A stretch of 64,000 nucleotides of DNA, taken from positions 300,527-364,526 of the forward strand of contig NW_019029023.1 of assembly GCF_002105155.1 (NCBI RefSeq), in the 5' to 3' direction. This DNA comes from Lobosporangium transversale. Taxonomy: Eukaryota > Mortierellomycota > Mortierellomycetes > Mortierellales > Mortierellaceae. The position numbers were made by a program, and so were the translations under genes. Positions 34,262 through 45,248 of the stretch are shown here, piece after piece. A model generated the notes under the pieces. It had not been told where the DNA came from, made no database searches, and saw nothing but the letters and a program-made list of their open reading frames with translations. Position 1 is the stretch's first letter. Every line of letters starts with the position of its first letter.

Positions 34262-36298
34262 TCACAGCTTCTGTTCCAGCTGAATCTCTTGAAGTGTGCC
34301 TTGGTTGTGAATCTTATTCAGGACCATATCCTCTGCTTGCATATCCCTTTCATATTGTTCCTGATCTCTCAATTTCTGTGCCTTACCACCCATATACAAG
34401 ACTACAAAGGGCAACAACAAAAGCGTCACAGCAGCGATCAAGATACAAGTCCAGAACATACTAGTCTCCTGATAGATCAAAGCTCCCAACAAGGGTCCAA
34501 CAACCATTCCCAAAGAGAAACACATATTAAGTATTGAAAAGGCTCTAGCGAATCCATCCCCATCTCCCGTCACTCGGACCACTGCAGAGACCTCCGCCAT
34601 GATTGGAGTCAAAAAGATGGCACACATACCACCGATTCCCACCAAGAATATGATCATGGCCCAAAGGGGCATTCCAGGAATTCCAAGGACTGCCACAAGA
34701 ACTACACAGATCGCAATAGCGACACTGGACATGATCTTCGCACCATGTTTATCAGAGAACCAGCCCGCAACCGGTGAAATAAACGATGGGAGACTGAAGG
34801 CAAGGAAAATGATACCAATCTTGGTCTTGGACAAGCCGAATTTATCTGCAAGGAAGAGTGGCAGCACTGGCTCAAGCGCTATAAAAAAAAGAAAGAAAGA
34901 ATAATAATAATAATAATAATACTCTGTTAAGTTTGATTCTCTACTTTTCAGATCCTCATGTAGGGTTGTAGAAAAAAAAACAAAAAAAAAAACACATACC
35001 AGCAATAAGAAAAGCTTGAGTGAAGCCGATAGCCAAGCTAGTGAGTAGGCGCGAATTGCTCAAAAGAGCAAGAATAGTTGTCTCCTTGGCAGCGGTAGGT
35101 GCGGAAGCAGGCGTAGAAGGGGAGGACTCCAATGAACCGACAATACCGGTTGCTGGTTGCTGCTGTTGTTGCTGTTGCTGCTGCTGCTTCTGTTGCTTCT
35201 GAAATTCTCGAATGGCTTTGACTTTGGCAGTTCTTGGTTCGATAATCAACAAACGACAGACCAGATCGATAACAATGAGGACAATACAGAAGACGTAAGG
35301 GGCTTTATCACCCACATTATCCTGAAGAAGTCCTCCAACGGGTGGTCCCACCATCAGACCCAGAGATTGACCAATCATCACTTTTCCCATCTCCTGACCC
35401 AGTTGATTAGAAGGAAAGGTATCTGAGAGTAGAGCAAGACCTAAAGTCATCATTGTACCTCCTGCTACACCAGCACAAAAGCGGGAGATCAATAATAACT
35501 GTTTTTTATATATAAATAAAATAAGAGAAACAGGGAAGAGTAAGTATCTACCCATATCAACTAATTCAATCACAATTTGCAGAGGGAGGTGTGATGCCAA
35601 CAAACAGAAGAGAAAGTTCAAACTTACCCAGAAATGATCCATACCCTCCATGAAGAGAATTGTAGCAAGCAACAGTCCGACCAAACCAACGATCATTGGA
35701 GTGCGTCTGTTTGCCATTTTGTCTGAAATGATACCTGCAATGGGTGAAGAGATCAAGACTCCAACAGCAAAACAAGCAATCAAGGCACCATTGGCTGTTG
35801 ATTTAAGGCCCAAACGTTCGACAATAAAGGGGGTCAAGGGCATGATGATACCATAGCAGACCATGTCGACAAAGATCGCCAGACCGACGGTGAAGGTTAA
35901 AAAGTTGTGAGAGCTTCTTAAACGGGTGAAACGACTGACTGTAGCATTATTACTATTATTATCCAAGTCTACATCCATGTCGTTTCTTGTTGTGGTTGCT
36001 GTGGTTGCTGTGTTGAGAACATTTTTATTTACAGTTGAGATCGAGGCAGAGGCAGAAGCAGATTCGTTTAGTGTTGCACATCGATCAGTCTCAGTCTGGT
36101 TCTCTAGATCGTTGGTTGAATGGGCATTTGGATTTATGGCCGTGCCATCGCCATCCTATTTAGTTTTTTGAAGGGACAAAGAAGAGAGAGAGAGAGAGAG
36201 AGAGAAAGAGGGACAGATCAAATCAGATTAAAAATTGTTTCTCAAGAATTGTCTCAGTTGTGGAATGCTGTCAAACTTACAAATTTTTGTGAGGACAT
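34262..36298 (-). CDS. Major facilitator superfamily transporter (DHA1/vesicular-amine-transporter-like), 553 aa
   Basis: Four exons in one frame: 36298-36281 (only ATG plus five codons, MSSQKF), 36155-35628, 35498-35000 and 34878-34262. After an N-terminal Asn/Thr/Ser-rich cytosolic tail, hydrophobic segments follow the 12-TM MFS plan. TM1 has IFVDMVCYGIIMPLTPFIV; the loop 2-3 motif A-like signature is GIISDKMANRRTPM; the mid part carries AGVAGGTMMTLGLALL and QSLGLMVGPPVGGLL. A long central loop contains a poly-Gln run (about 35160-35190) and Ser/Pro/Ala-rich sequence. The second half repeats the pattern (PVAGWFSDKHGAKI, GMVVGPLLGALIY). Proton-coupled efflux of small cations or drugs would be typical; the substrate cannot be read from sequence. 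The short first exon is inferred from its ATG and the GTAAGT donor. Confidence 0.85.
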
Positions 36299-37434
36299 AA
36301 AAGTAACACTTGATTAAATAGATAAATACAATAAAATAGTAAAATAGGGGTGGAGGGAGTGTTTCTGTTTCAGTCAAGAGAAATGAATGAAGAGAATGAA
36401 TGAGAGAGAAGGAGAGGAGAATGTGTGGAATGTAGATGCGAGTGATCAGAATGAAGTCTGAATTGTTTTCGAAAGGGGAGGAAGAAAATAAAATTCTTGA
36501 GAAAATGAGAAAGCGGATGGTTCGATGGATCTTATATATTGGTTCCCCCTGGAAGGGTAAAGATTTGCGAATTGGAGTATTTGGACCTAGTGGAGGGACC
36601 AATTGCATAGTGTAACATGTGTAGAATAGAAATGAGGGTGGATCAACGTAACTCCGACGCACAAGACAATAAAGGAATAAGGGCTACATGTATAACCGGT
36701 ATAAACTAGACATGGATATGGCTGTAGAACCAAGCTCTTAAGCCAATAAGCTATAAGCTGTGCTATTCTCTTTGTTTTGTTTATTCTCATTTGTAAGGGT
36801 AAGGGAGGAGATGGGGACACTGTATAATAATTAGAGTTGATCCATGGATGGACTGTTGCATGGATCGAGGGGATCGGTTCTTTATTTAGACCCGTTCCAT
36901 GTCATGGCCGTAATAGGTATGCGCTACGAATTTAGTCGCGACTTGGATATCTCGAATCTAGTGTAACAGCCAATTAGATTGCCCCATTTCAGCCACACAC
37001 TTGTCACTTAAAAAAAGTCCAAATGTTTAAGCTAAAAAAAAAAAAAAAAAAAGGTTATGGGATCATTACGAACATGATGATCATCAATGGCCATTGATGA
37101 TGGATATCAAGAGTCGTATGTCATCATTTCTATAAAAAAAAAGCCACTAAATAAGACCATTGCTTTTTTTTTTTTCTTTTTTTTTCCTTTGATCAAAATA
37201 CTCTATCTTTGCTTATTTTTGAGACCATACTTAAAAGGTAACGATTTTTACTTTTCAAAGAATCAAGCGCTCCGCTCTTTTGATGGAAGTTAAAAGCTTA
37301 TTAACAAACTAGAAGTATGCATCTTCGTGTTTTTTTCGAAGTATGTCAGATGGAAAAAATAACGATCCTTTATTGGAGGGAATTTTTATGGGAAATAAGG
37401 ATCCTTAATTTGTCGTAAATGACGCCTATTCATT
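36299..37434. other. Intergenic, MFS promoter side and left flank of the CRN array
   Basis: No gene recognised. The MFS sense strand is C/T-rich near 36340-36430. Also an A tract (37034-37052) and an imperfect inverted repeat with GATCCTT / AAGGATC arms (37360-37408). Ordinary unique sequence ends at the transposon at 37435. Confidence 0.4.
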
Positions 37435-38349
37435 AGAGAGTTTTCGCAACCAAGTTTACATCAAGGATTTACATCAGCTGAGAATGAACTTGAAAGAGTT
37501 TGATGTGTTTCTGAAAAATGACCATTTTTATTTTCGCCATTGGTAATATACAGAACGACTTTTCCATGTTCTTCTTAACGCTGTGACTGATTTTAAAATA
37601 AATACTTCGAATTAAAAAAAAAAAATATATTACCATGTAAAGCGTCCACATTGCACCCGTTCTCTTAAACCTCGTCAACGCTCAACAGCTTCTCGATGGA
37701 AGGGATATAAATGATGATGGTGCTGCTAACTTCCAGGTACCTCGACTCCAAAATAATCGTATCGATTTGGAAGCACTTTCTGACGCAGATTTCCGTACGA
37801 TGTTCAGATTTACCGATAAAGGTGATTCAGAGTCTGATCCTGCTTCTTCAACATCATCCACAGGATCCGTCTGGGATATATCCTCAATCGACAATCTCTG
37901 AAAGGAAGGTAAGTTATGCGTCTCATTTTGTTCTGGGGGAGTATTCATTAGAGAAGAATGCTTTCTGTTGTGTGCCAGAGTTTTTTCGGTGAAAGGAATA
38001 GCAGGAGGTAAAGGCTCGTAGACACTACGGCTTTAAATGACTCTAGGCTAGAGCATTGATGACTAATAGAATAGAGATTTCTAATGTTGATAACCTCTAT
38101 AGTCTAAAAAGTCGCGTCTTTTATGGTAAAAAATGATAAAAATATAGAATTGGCAATTTTTTATATTTTTTTTGGCTAAATTTAAGCAATTCTGGCTAGA
38201 CGTAGAAATACGAGAAAAACGAATCTTGTTGTATTTTACAAAGCAAATTTATGACAAGGCTGGATTTCAAAAATAGAGATGCTTTTTAAGGTTTTTTTTC
38301 ACTCCCCGATGTGAATTTTGATGTAAAAACGAGGTTGCGAAAACTCTCT
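37435..38349. mobile_element. DNA transposon remnant with about 45-bp TIRs, PIF/Harbinger-like (tentative)
   Basis: The left end reads AGAGAGTTTTCGCAACC; the right end (38349 leftwards) is its perfect inverse for 17 bases, with weaker inverse similarity out to about 45 bases (GTTTxACATCAA, TTxACATC). It is flanked by ATT on both sides (37432-37434 and 38350-38352), a 3-bp duplication; a 2-bp TA reading is also possible. Inside, the plus strand has an open stretch reading LNLVNAQQLLDGRDINDDG, then DLEALSDADFRTMFRFT and a stop at about 37901. This resembles the N-terminal part of fungal Harbinger-type transposases; the DDE domain is absent, so it is a non-autonomous relic. Confidence 0.6.
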
Positions 38350-38362
38350 ATTTACCTAAATA

Positions 38363-39398
38363 TACTATCATGCATTTCTTTTTTTCATTCCTAGAAACCG
38401 TATATGCATACAACACTCTTACTTTGGTTTAATAAAGCTCCCGTCTTCTTCTACGTCGTAGTTATGCGTTGTGACATTAGCTTGTCTCATTTGGAAAGCT
38501 AATGACTTTTTTGTCCATTCAGGTCATTGAATCAGTTTCACATGTGAATCGAAAATAAACCGAATCTGCTCTGATGGCGTGCAGTGGATCTGGGACGACA
38601 CTCCGGGACGCCTCACTCGCAGGTCGGTGCAAGGCACTGTCAAGTTTGGGAGTGGTAACGTTAAAGTGTGGTCATGCTTCTCATGGTACGGACCTGGATA
38701 CATTGCAAAGATTGACAATAATATGGACGCACAACTTTACATCAAACTACTCCAGGAGGATCTACAGATGTCGCTTGATGACTGGGGCCTAACTAAAAGC
38801 GATATCGTTTTTCAGCACGACAATGACTCGAAGCACACGGCGAAGATTGTTAGGAAGTATTTGGAGTCAGTACATCTGACAGAAGAGGAAGGTACACTTC
38901 TAGAGTGGCCAGCACAATCCCCTTACCTCAACCCTATTGAACACATGTGGGCAGAATTGGATAGGCGGCTCTCTAGGTATCCGGAGCGAGCTAAGAGCTG
39001 TGATGAACTATGGGAGCGAATATCGGTTGAATGGTACAGGATCCCAGTGGACTTCTGCCGCAAACTCATCATAGGTATCCATAAGAGACTCCAAGCTGTC
39101 AGTTATGCCCATGGTTGGAATACTACTTATTGATGTAAGGTTATGGCTCACAAAAGAATAAAGATCTTTGGCCACCGAATGGGCACATGTGAAACTGATT
39201 CAATGACCTGAATGGACAAAAAAGTCATTAGCTTTCCAAATGAGACAAGCTAATGTCACAACGCATAACTACGACGTAGAAGAAGACGGGAGCTTTATTA
39301 AACCAAAGTAAGAGTGTTGTATGCATATACGGTTTCTAGGAATGAAAAAAAGAAATGCACATGGGAATGAATTATTGAATCAGGTTTGCATGATAGTG
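38363..39398 (+). mobile_element. Defective Tc1/mariner-like element with long inverted repeats, copy 1
   Basis: Flanked by TA on both sides (38361-38362, 39399-39400). The terminal 12 bases are TACTATCATGCA on the left and the inverse of CACTATCATGCA on the right. Inside the ends lie two 176-base inverted arms (38371-38546 and 39184-39359) that appear identical. Between them is a transposase frame open from 38531 to TGA 39133: ESKINRICSDGVQWIWDD, VFQHDNDSKHTA and SPYLNPIEHMWAELDRRL give the second Asp and the Glu of the DDE triad, 39 residues apart (Tc1 itself has 34). The N-terminal DNA-binding domain and the first Asp are gone: the left arm joins directly at the position where FSDES would be, giving FTCES. 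It cannot encode an active transposase. Confidence 0.85.
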
Positions 39399-39400
39399 TA

Positions 39401-39948
39401 TAACAAATATGATCTCATTAATCACAGGTTGCTTGCCATCCCGTGCACACACCATGGGGCTAAAACGACATTTATGTCTTTAGAGTGGAGCTGTCATCCT
39501 AGCTCCCGGTAAACGTTTTGGCGCCCTGGATGATGATAATTGATAGGTCTTTCGCAAGTGGCAAGCATCCAGATGACAAACATATGAGAAAGGATAATTT
39601 CCTATGCCAGCTGTCCTGGTGATAATAATATGGTTTTGGGTCTCATCATCAGACTCTCACTGGGTTCTCCACAGGATTCTTCATCTCTATCCGTTTTACA
39701 AAACTCTTTGATAATAGTATCACAAAATCCTGCACACAAGATCGCATGATGATCACAGGAAGCTTATAAAGTTCTATATGCCCAGTAGAAGGAGGACGGA
39801 TTAAACCGCTCTATCTATTCGTCTAAAAGGTAAGTGGATGATGATGGCTTCATTCATAAAGAATGAGCCATTGTAAAAATTCTCAAGGAACGGGTATAAT
39901 GCTTTTTTTAAAAAAGACAAAATTTCATCCACTTGATTGGTATTCGAT
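39401..39948. other. 3' flank of CRN copy 1 (repeated in every unit)
   Basis: Non-coding stretch between the Tc1-like element and the CRN stop codon. It is conserved in all units (44696-45248, 49891-50443, 55243-55795, 60579-61126). A minus-strand 52-codon frame (starting MRSCVQDFVILLSKSF) is present in several units, but its edges are not conserved. It probably holds the CRN 3' UTR. Confidence 0.4.
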
Positions 39949-42468
39949 TTAATTCTTCAGATTCGTACCGGCTGCTCCTCCTGAATATGCAGCTTCGATG
40001 TCGATTTTTATGACACGCTGTCTTACATGTTTTAAGCATACATATGGATTCTTGACGACCGTATCTTTGGTGGTAAGAAAGTTCTGAACTTTAAAATCGC
40101 CATATACGTCTCCTGGCACCACAAATAGAGGAAAATGGTATCATCACTTCCCTTCGACTCTGATCGGTCTCCCTTCGACTCTGATCGGTCTCCCTTCGAC
40201 TCTGATCGGTCTCCTTCGATCGTCTCCCTTCGACTCTGATCGGTCTCCCTTCAACTTTGATTGGTCTCCCTTCAAGCAGGGTCCAGTAATACATTCAATT
40301 ATCTCCTTGAATGGTGCTTGCTTGATCGGATGCTTCTCTGATACTGTGACCTGAAATAGCTTGTTGGGTCCCAATGCAAAATCAATGCACGGAAATTTAG
40401 AATGTTCTGGTACAAACAACTTGCCAGCTGCTTGAGTGAGCCCTAATAATTCATCTGAAGTCCGGATATGCACCACTTCTGGGTTTGCTGGAAAATCAAG
40501 AAATCCTGTTTCGCCTGACTGGAGATCCCTAAAGGGAAATCTAATATCACCACATCGAAATAAGTGATGAGCATAGACTTCAAACAGTGGGCCTTTAGCT
40601 ATATCCTCTTCGCTTTTGACAAGTTTCGCCAACACATCGAGCCAAGTGTCATCTTTTATTTTGTCGACAACCCTTAATTCAACCCAACGAGATGCCCACA
40701 CCAGATGGAAGTTGAGGTGGTCAGAAGTGGGGACTCTATGGAGTAAACGACCACTAAATTCACTCGCTTCTTTTCCTCGTGCAAAGAGCGCTACAAGATC
40801 TGCTGGGTTCCGGAGTTTTTCAATGGCAGTTTCGACGCGGCTAAACGCAGAGTCTCTAGCACCCTTAATATCTCCTTGATTCTTGAATAGTTCTTTGGCT
40901 GGAGCCTGTAGGACCTGTCTTGGCACTCCCCCCAACTTGTAAAAAAGCTCCTCCAAAAATTCTTCATCCACTGGATGAAAAAACTTTACATTGGCTCTAC
41001 ATTCCTTAAGCTCGTCCAAACTCCAGAGTGACATGTGATAGTAGCTACTGCGTGAATTTTCCTTGGTGAATTCATCGTACTGCCCATAGAGAGTTTTTGG
41101 TGATGCCGCAAATATCGTCCTGGCTTGATCTGGTTGAGGATGGTTACCACTGTCAACTAAATACCACGTTTCAGGTTGCTCAAGAAAATGTTTGAAATCT
41201 ACTCTCTCTCCATAACGTTGGCAAGTTGTTCCTCCGTAGGCATAACATTCGGTATTCTTCTTTTCATGGAAAACAATAATCGGTGGATTCTCCTCGTCAT
41301 GCTCTGCAAGGAGGCGGATGGCAAAATAGACCAAAAAGGCTGACTTCCCAATTCCAGGCGTTCCAGTGACAAAGAGTCGGTTCAAACTAGCTCCATGAGG
41401 GGTACTGAATGTAGATGTAATATGGTCATAAAGCTTTTTATATTCATCTCTGATATAAAGATGCCTTGTTCCGGCAACAGGGAAGATACAACCCTCAGGA
41501 GCAGTCAATAGTTTGGAATCCTTGATACCACCAGAATTTCGGAGCTCGCAAGCCACGCTAACAATGCTGTAGTAAATACTATCTCCTGATAACTCCTCCC
41601 CCATGTACGAAAGCACCTTGACCCTCTCTTTCGAGTTTAGAGGCGAGATTACAGGCCTATCATTCACTATCCCTTTCGTTACAAGCCCTGCTTCTGTAAT
41701 CGCATCCCTAAGAGCACTTCTACTACTTATACTTGGACGAGCTTTTTTAGAGGGTGACTCTGATAAAGGAGATAGAGTGATCAAAGTTAATATTCTTGAT
41801 TTATTGCACATCACTCTAAAATGATCAATAACCAGGTTCTCGGCCAAAAGCACTCACCAGAATCTCCATCTTGTTTTCTTTTCTGAGCTAAGTATCAAAA
41901 GCGAATAATGAGAAAGAACGTTGAGTTATCAAGACACAAACCAAATGGTGATATTATGCACATGGCCGTTTAAGATATAAACCAAGCTTCATCAGCTGGA
42001 AATATCAACAATCAGTCCATCAAGAGCCAAAGATATACCTCGCTGTGGTGGCTTGACAAAAACATGGATAGTTTCCTCTGGAAGTTCGGAAATAAATATG
42101 TCCCCAAGCTTCCTTGACGCGACTGTAAGAGCCTCTTTTGACTCGATTTCTGACTCAACGACGATCTTGCCTTTGTCAGGGATGGAGACCTTGTAGAGGA
42201 TAAGCTGGTCAGCGTCAATATCCTTAAATGCATTGGCTTTCTTTGCTTTAATGGCCTCCTTGAATTCACCGACCGATTTATCGCAGAAAATCTCTACTGG
42301 GAACGACGTTGCTTCTCCCTCGACAACGCAGTTCAGCAGCAGCAGTGGGATGGCGCGCTTTTTTCGTTGTGGGTGCTGGTTTACTCTTTTTCGTTTATTG
42401 AGTGTGGAGGCATCCTCAGGCTTATTTGCAGTCATTTTTTTTTGTGCTTGGCTCCTTGTGGTGGCCAT
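39949..42468 (-). CDS. CRN copy 1: header-ATPase-nuclease, C-terminus frameshifted
   Basis: Exons 42468-42039 (ubiquitin-like header), 41887-41858 (30-base micro-exon) and 41759 onward. The ATPase-nuclease part is almost identical to copies 3-5. A deletion inside the 21-bp minisatellite (about 40215-40233) shifts the frame, so the protein runs into repeats of the alternative frame (RPIRVEG) and stops at TAA 40146-40144, giving 691 aa. The tail found in copies 2-5 (FVVPGDVYGDFKVQNFL, up to the stop at 39951-39949) is out of frame, and one A is also missing from the CACAAAATAG run (about 40125). Header variant: SVGEFKEAIKAKKANAFKD. Either a truncated allele or an assembly error in a repeat. Confidence 0.75.
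40152..40269. repeat. 21-bp minisatellite in CRN copy 1 (about four units plus a damaged one and a degenerate one)
   Basis: Unit CTTCGACTCTGATCGGTCTC plus C, encoding GDRSESK on the minus strand. One unit has lost about 8 bases, which shifts the frame of copy 1. Confidence 0.9.
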
Positions 42469-42952
42469 TGAAAATTAAGATGAGTGGGACTGAGTGTGGT
42501 TGAAATGCAGGGAGAATGATGGTTAAATAGGCAAAGGTATATTCTATACTCTTTCACACTCGTGGTCGCTGTATGAAAACAAAAATGAAAAATGTGTAAG
42601 GCAAAAAAAAGGAAAGGAAAGGAAAGGAAAGGAAAGGAAAGGAATGGCAATAGATGAAGGCTTGGAATAAATAAAAGAGCAAAATTGATGGGAGCAAAAC
42701 TGGGGTGAAATATGAAAAAAGTGATAAAGGAGGAGGGAGAGAGTGCAAAAATGAAGTGAAGCAAAGGAAAGAAAGGAAAGAAAGGAGCGACAATTGCAAT
42801 TGATCCTTTATTTTAAGGTTAGGCGATGTGTGAGAAAATATTTTTTTCAAATCAGCCACGTGCCATTTTCTGGGTCATTGTGACGTGACAATCTTTAGTG
42901 CGCAAAGAACTCATTTCTCATTTTCCATGTCCCTCAGATAAACGTTTGTTCA
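42469..42952 (-). promoter_or_regulatory. Upstream region of CRN copy 1, duplicated in units 2-4
   Basis: About 480 bases between the header ATG and the unit border, near-identical at 47664-48147, 53020-53503 and 58351-58834. On the CRN sense strand it is C/T-rich: a TTTCC array (plus strand GGAAA, 42613-42645) and TTTCTTTCC runs, as in strong fungal promoters. Shared sequence implies that units 2-4 are driven by the same signals as copy 1. It also contains a palindromic CACGTG (42857-42862), a bHLH-type site. Frames such as the 101-codon one starting MADLKK are most likely untranslated leader. Confidence 0.5.
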
Positions 42953-43657
42953 CGTTCTCTTAAACCTCGTCAACGCTCAACAGCTTCTCGATGGAAGGGA
43001 TATAAATGATGATGGTGCTGCTAACTTCCAGGTACCTCGACTCCAAAATAATCGTATCGATTTGGAAGCACTTTCTGACGCAGATTTCCGTACGATGTTC
43101 AGATTTACCGATAAAGGTGATTCAGAGTCTGATCCTGCTTCTTCAACATCATCCACAGGATCCGTCTGGGATATATCCTCAATCGACAATCTCTGAAAGG
43201 AAGGTAAGTTATGCGTCTCATTTTGTTCTGGGGGAGTATTCATTAGAGAAGAATGCTTTCTGTTGTGTGCCAGAGTTTTTTCGGTGAAAGGAATAGCAGG
43301 AGGTAAAGGCTCGTAGACACTACGGCTTTAAATGACTCTAGGCTAGAGCATTGATGACTAATAGAATAGAGATTTCTAATGTTGATAACCTCTATAGTCT
43401 AAAAAGTCGCGTCTTTTATGGTAAAAAATGATAAAAATATAGAATTGGCAATTTTTTATATTTTTTTTGGCTAAATTTAAGCAATTCTGGCTAGACGTAG
43501 AAATACGAGAAAAACGAATCTTGTTGTATTTTACAAAGCAAATTTATGACAAGGCTGGATTTCAAAAATAGAGATGCTTTTTAAGGTTTTTTTTCACTCC
43601 CCGATGTGAATTTTGATGTAAAAACGAGGTTGCGAAAACTCTCTATTTACCTAAATA

Positions 43658-44693
43658 TACTATCATGCATTTCTTTTTTTCATTCCTAGAAACCGTATAT
43701 GCATACAACACTCTTACTTTGGTTTAATAAAGCTCCCGTCTTCTTCTACGTCGTAGTTATGCGTTGTGACATTAGCTTGTCTCATTTGGAAAGCTAATGA
43801 CTTTTTTGTCCATTCAGGTCATTGAATCAGTTTCACATGTGAATCGAAAATAAACCGAATCTGCTCTGATGGCGTGCAGTGGATCTGGGACGACACTCCG
43901 GGACGCCTCACTCGCAGGTCGGTGCAAGGCACTGTCAAGTTTGGGAGTGGTAACGTTAAAGTGTGGTCATGCTTCTCATGGTACGGACCTGGATACATTG
44001 CAAAGATTGACAATAATATGGACGCACAACTTTACATCAAACTACTCCAGGAGGATCTACAGATGTCGCTTGATGACTGGGGCCTAACTAAAAGCGATAT
44101 CGTTTTTCAGCACGACAATGACTCGAAGCACACGGCGAAGATTGTTAGGAAGTATTTGGAGTCAGTACATCTGACAGAAGAGGAAGGTACACTTCTAGAG
44201 TGGCCAGCACAATCCCCTTACCTCAACCCTATTGAACACATGTGGGCAGAATTGGATAGGCGGCTCTCTAGGTATCCGGAGCGAGCTAAGAGCTGTGATG
44301 AACTATGGGAGCGAATATCGGTTGAATGGTACAGGATCCCAGTGGACTTCTGCCGCAAACTCATCATAGGTATCCATAAGAGACTCCAAGCTGTCAGTTA
44401 TGCCCATGGTTGGAATACTACTTATTGATGTAAGGTTATGGCTCACAAAAGAATAAAGATCTTTGGCCACCGAATGGGCACATGTGAAACTGATTCAATG
44501 ACCTGAATGGACAAAAAAGTCATTAGCTTTCCAAATGAGACAAGCTAATGTCACAACGCATAACTACGACGTAGAAGAAGACGGGAGCTTTATTAAACCA
44601 AAGTAAGAGTGTTGTATGCATATACGGTTTCTAGGAATGAAAAAAAGAAATGCACATGGGAATGAATTATTGAATCAGGTTTGCATGATAGTG
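43658..44693 (+). mobile_element. Tc1/mariner-like element, copy 2
   Basis: Same sequence as copy 1, including TA flanks, both long arms and the truncated transposase frame (to TGA 44428). It was multiplied with the unit rather than by transposition, because flanks and insertion site are identical. Confidence 0.85.
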
Positions 44694-45248
44694 TATAACA
44701 AATATGATCTCATTAATCACAGGTTGCTTGCCATCCCGTGCACACACCATGGGGCTAAAACGACATTTATGTCTTTAGAGTGGAGCTGTCATCCTAGCTC
44801 CCGGTAAACGTTTTGGCGCCCTGGATGATGATAATTGATAGGTCTTTCGCAAGTGGCAAGCATCCAGATGACAAACATATGAGAAAGGATAATTTCCTAT
44901 GCCAGCTGTCCTGGTGATAATAATATGGTTTTGGGTCTCATCATCAGACTCTCACTGGGTTCTCCACAGGATTCTTCATCTCTATCCGTTTTTACAAAAC
45001 TCTTTGATAATAGTATCACAAAATCCTGCACACAAGATCGCATGATGATCACAGGAAGCTTTATAAAGTTCTATATGCCCCAGTAGAAGGGAGGACGGAT
45101 TAAACCGCTCTATCTATTCGTCTAAAAGGTAAGTGGATGATGATGGCTTCATTCATAAAGAATGAGCCATTGTAAAAAATTCTCAAGGAACGGGTATAAT
45201 GCTTTTTTTAAAAAAGACAAAATTTCATCCACTTGATTGGTATTCGAT

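Larger units (their letters stand above)
37658..42952. repeat. Tandem array unit 1 (5,295 bp)
   Basis: First of five direct repeats. The shared sequence starts at CGTTCTCTTAAACC, inside the transposon at 37435-38349, and ends at GTTTGTTCA, where unit 2 starts. It contains the right part of that transposon, the Tc1-like element and CRN copy 1. The unit boundary is set by where the left flank of unit 1 stops matching the unit 1/unit 2 junction. Confidence 0.9.

Noticed and set aside
37682..37948. 88-codon minus-strand frame beginning MNTPPEQNET, in all five units
   Set aside because: It lies antisense to the Harbinger-like frame (DLEALSDADFRTMFRFT), which has the recognisable pattern; no evidence for the antisense protein.
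42554..42859. 101-codon frame beginning MADLKK, repeated in four units
   Set aside because: Low-complexity Ser/Phe/Leu/Pro from a C/T-rich strand in the CRN leader; its conservation is explained by unit duplication.
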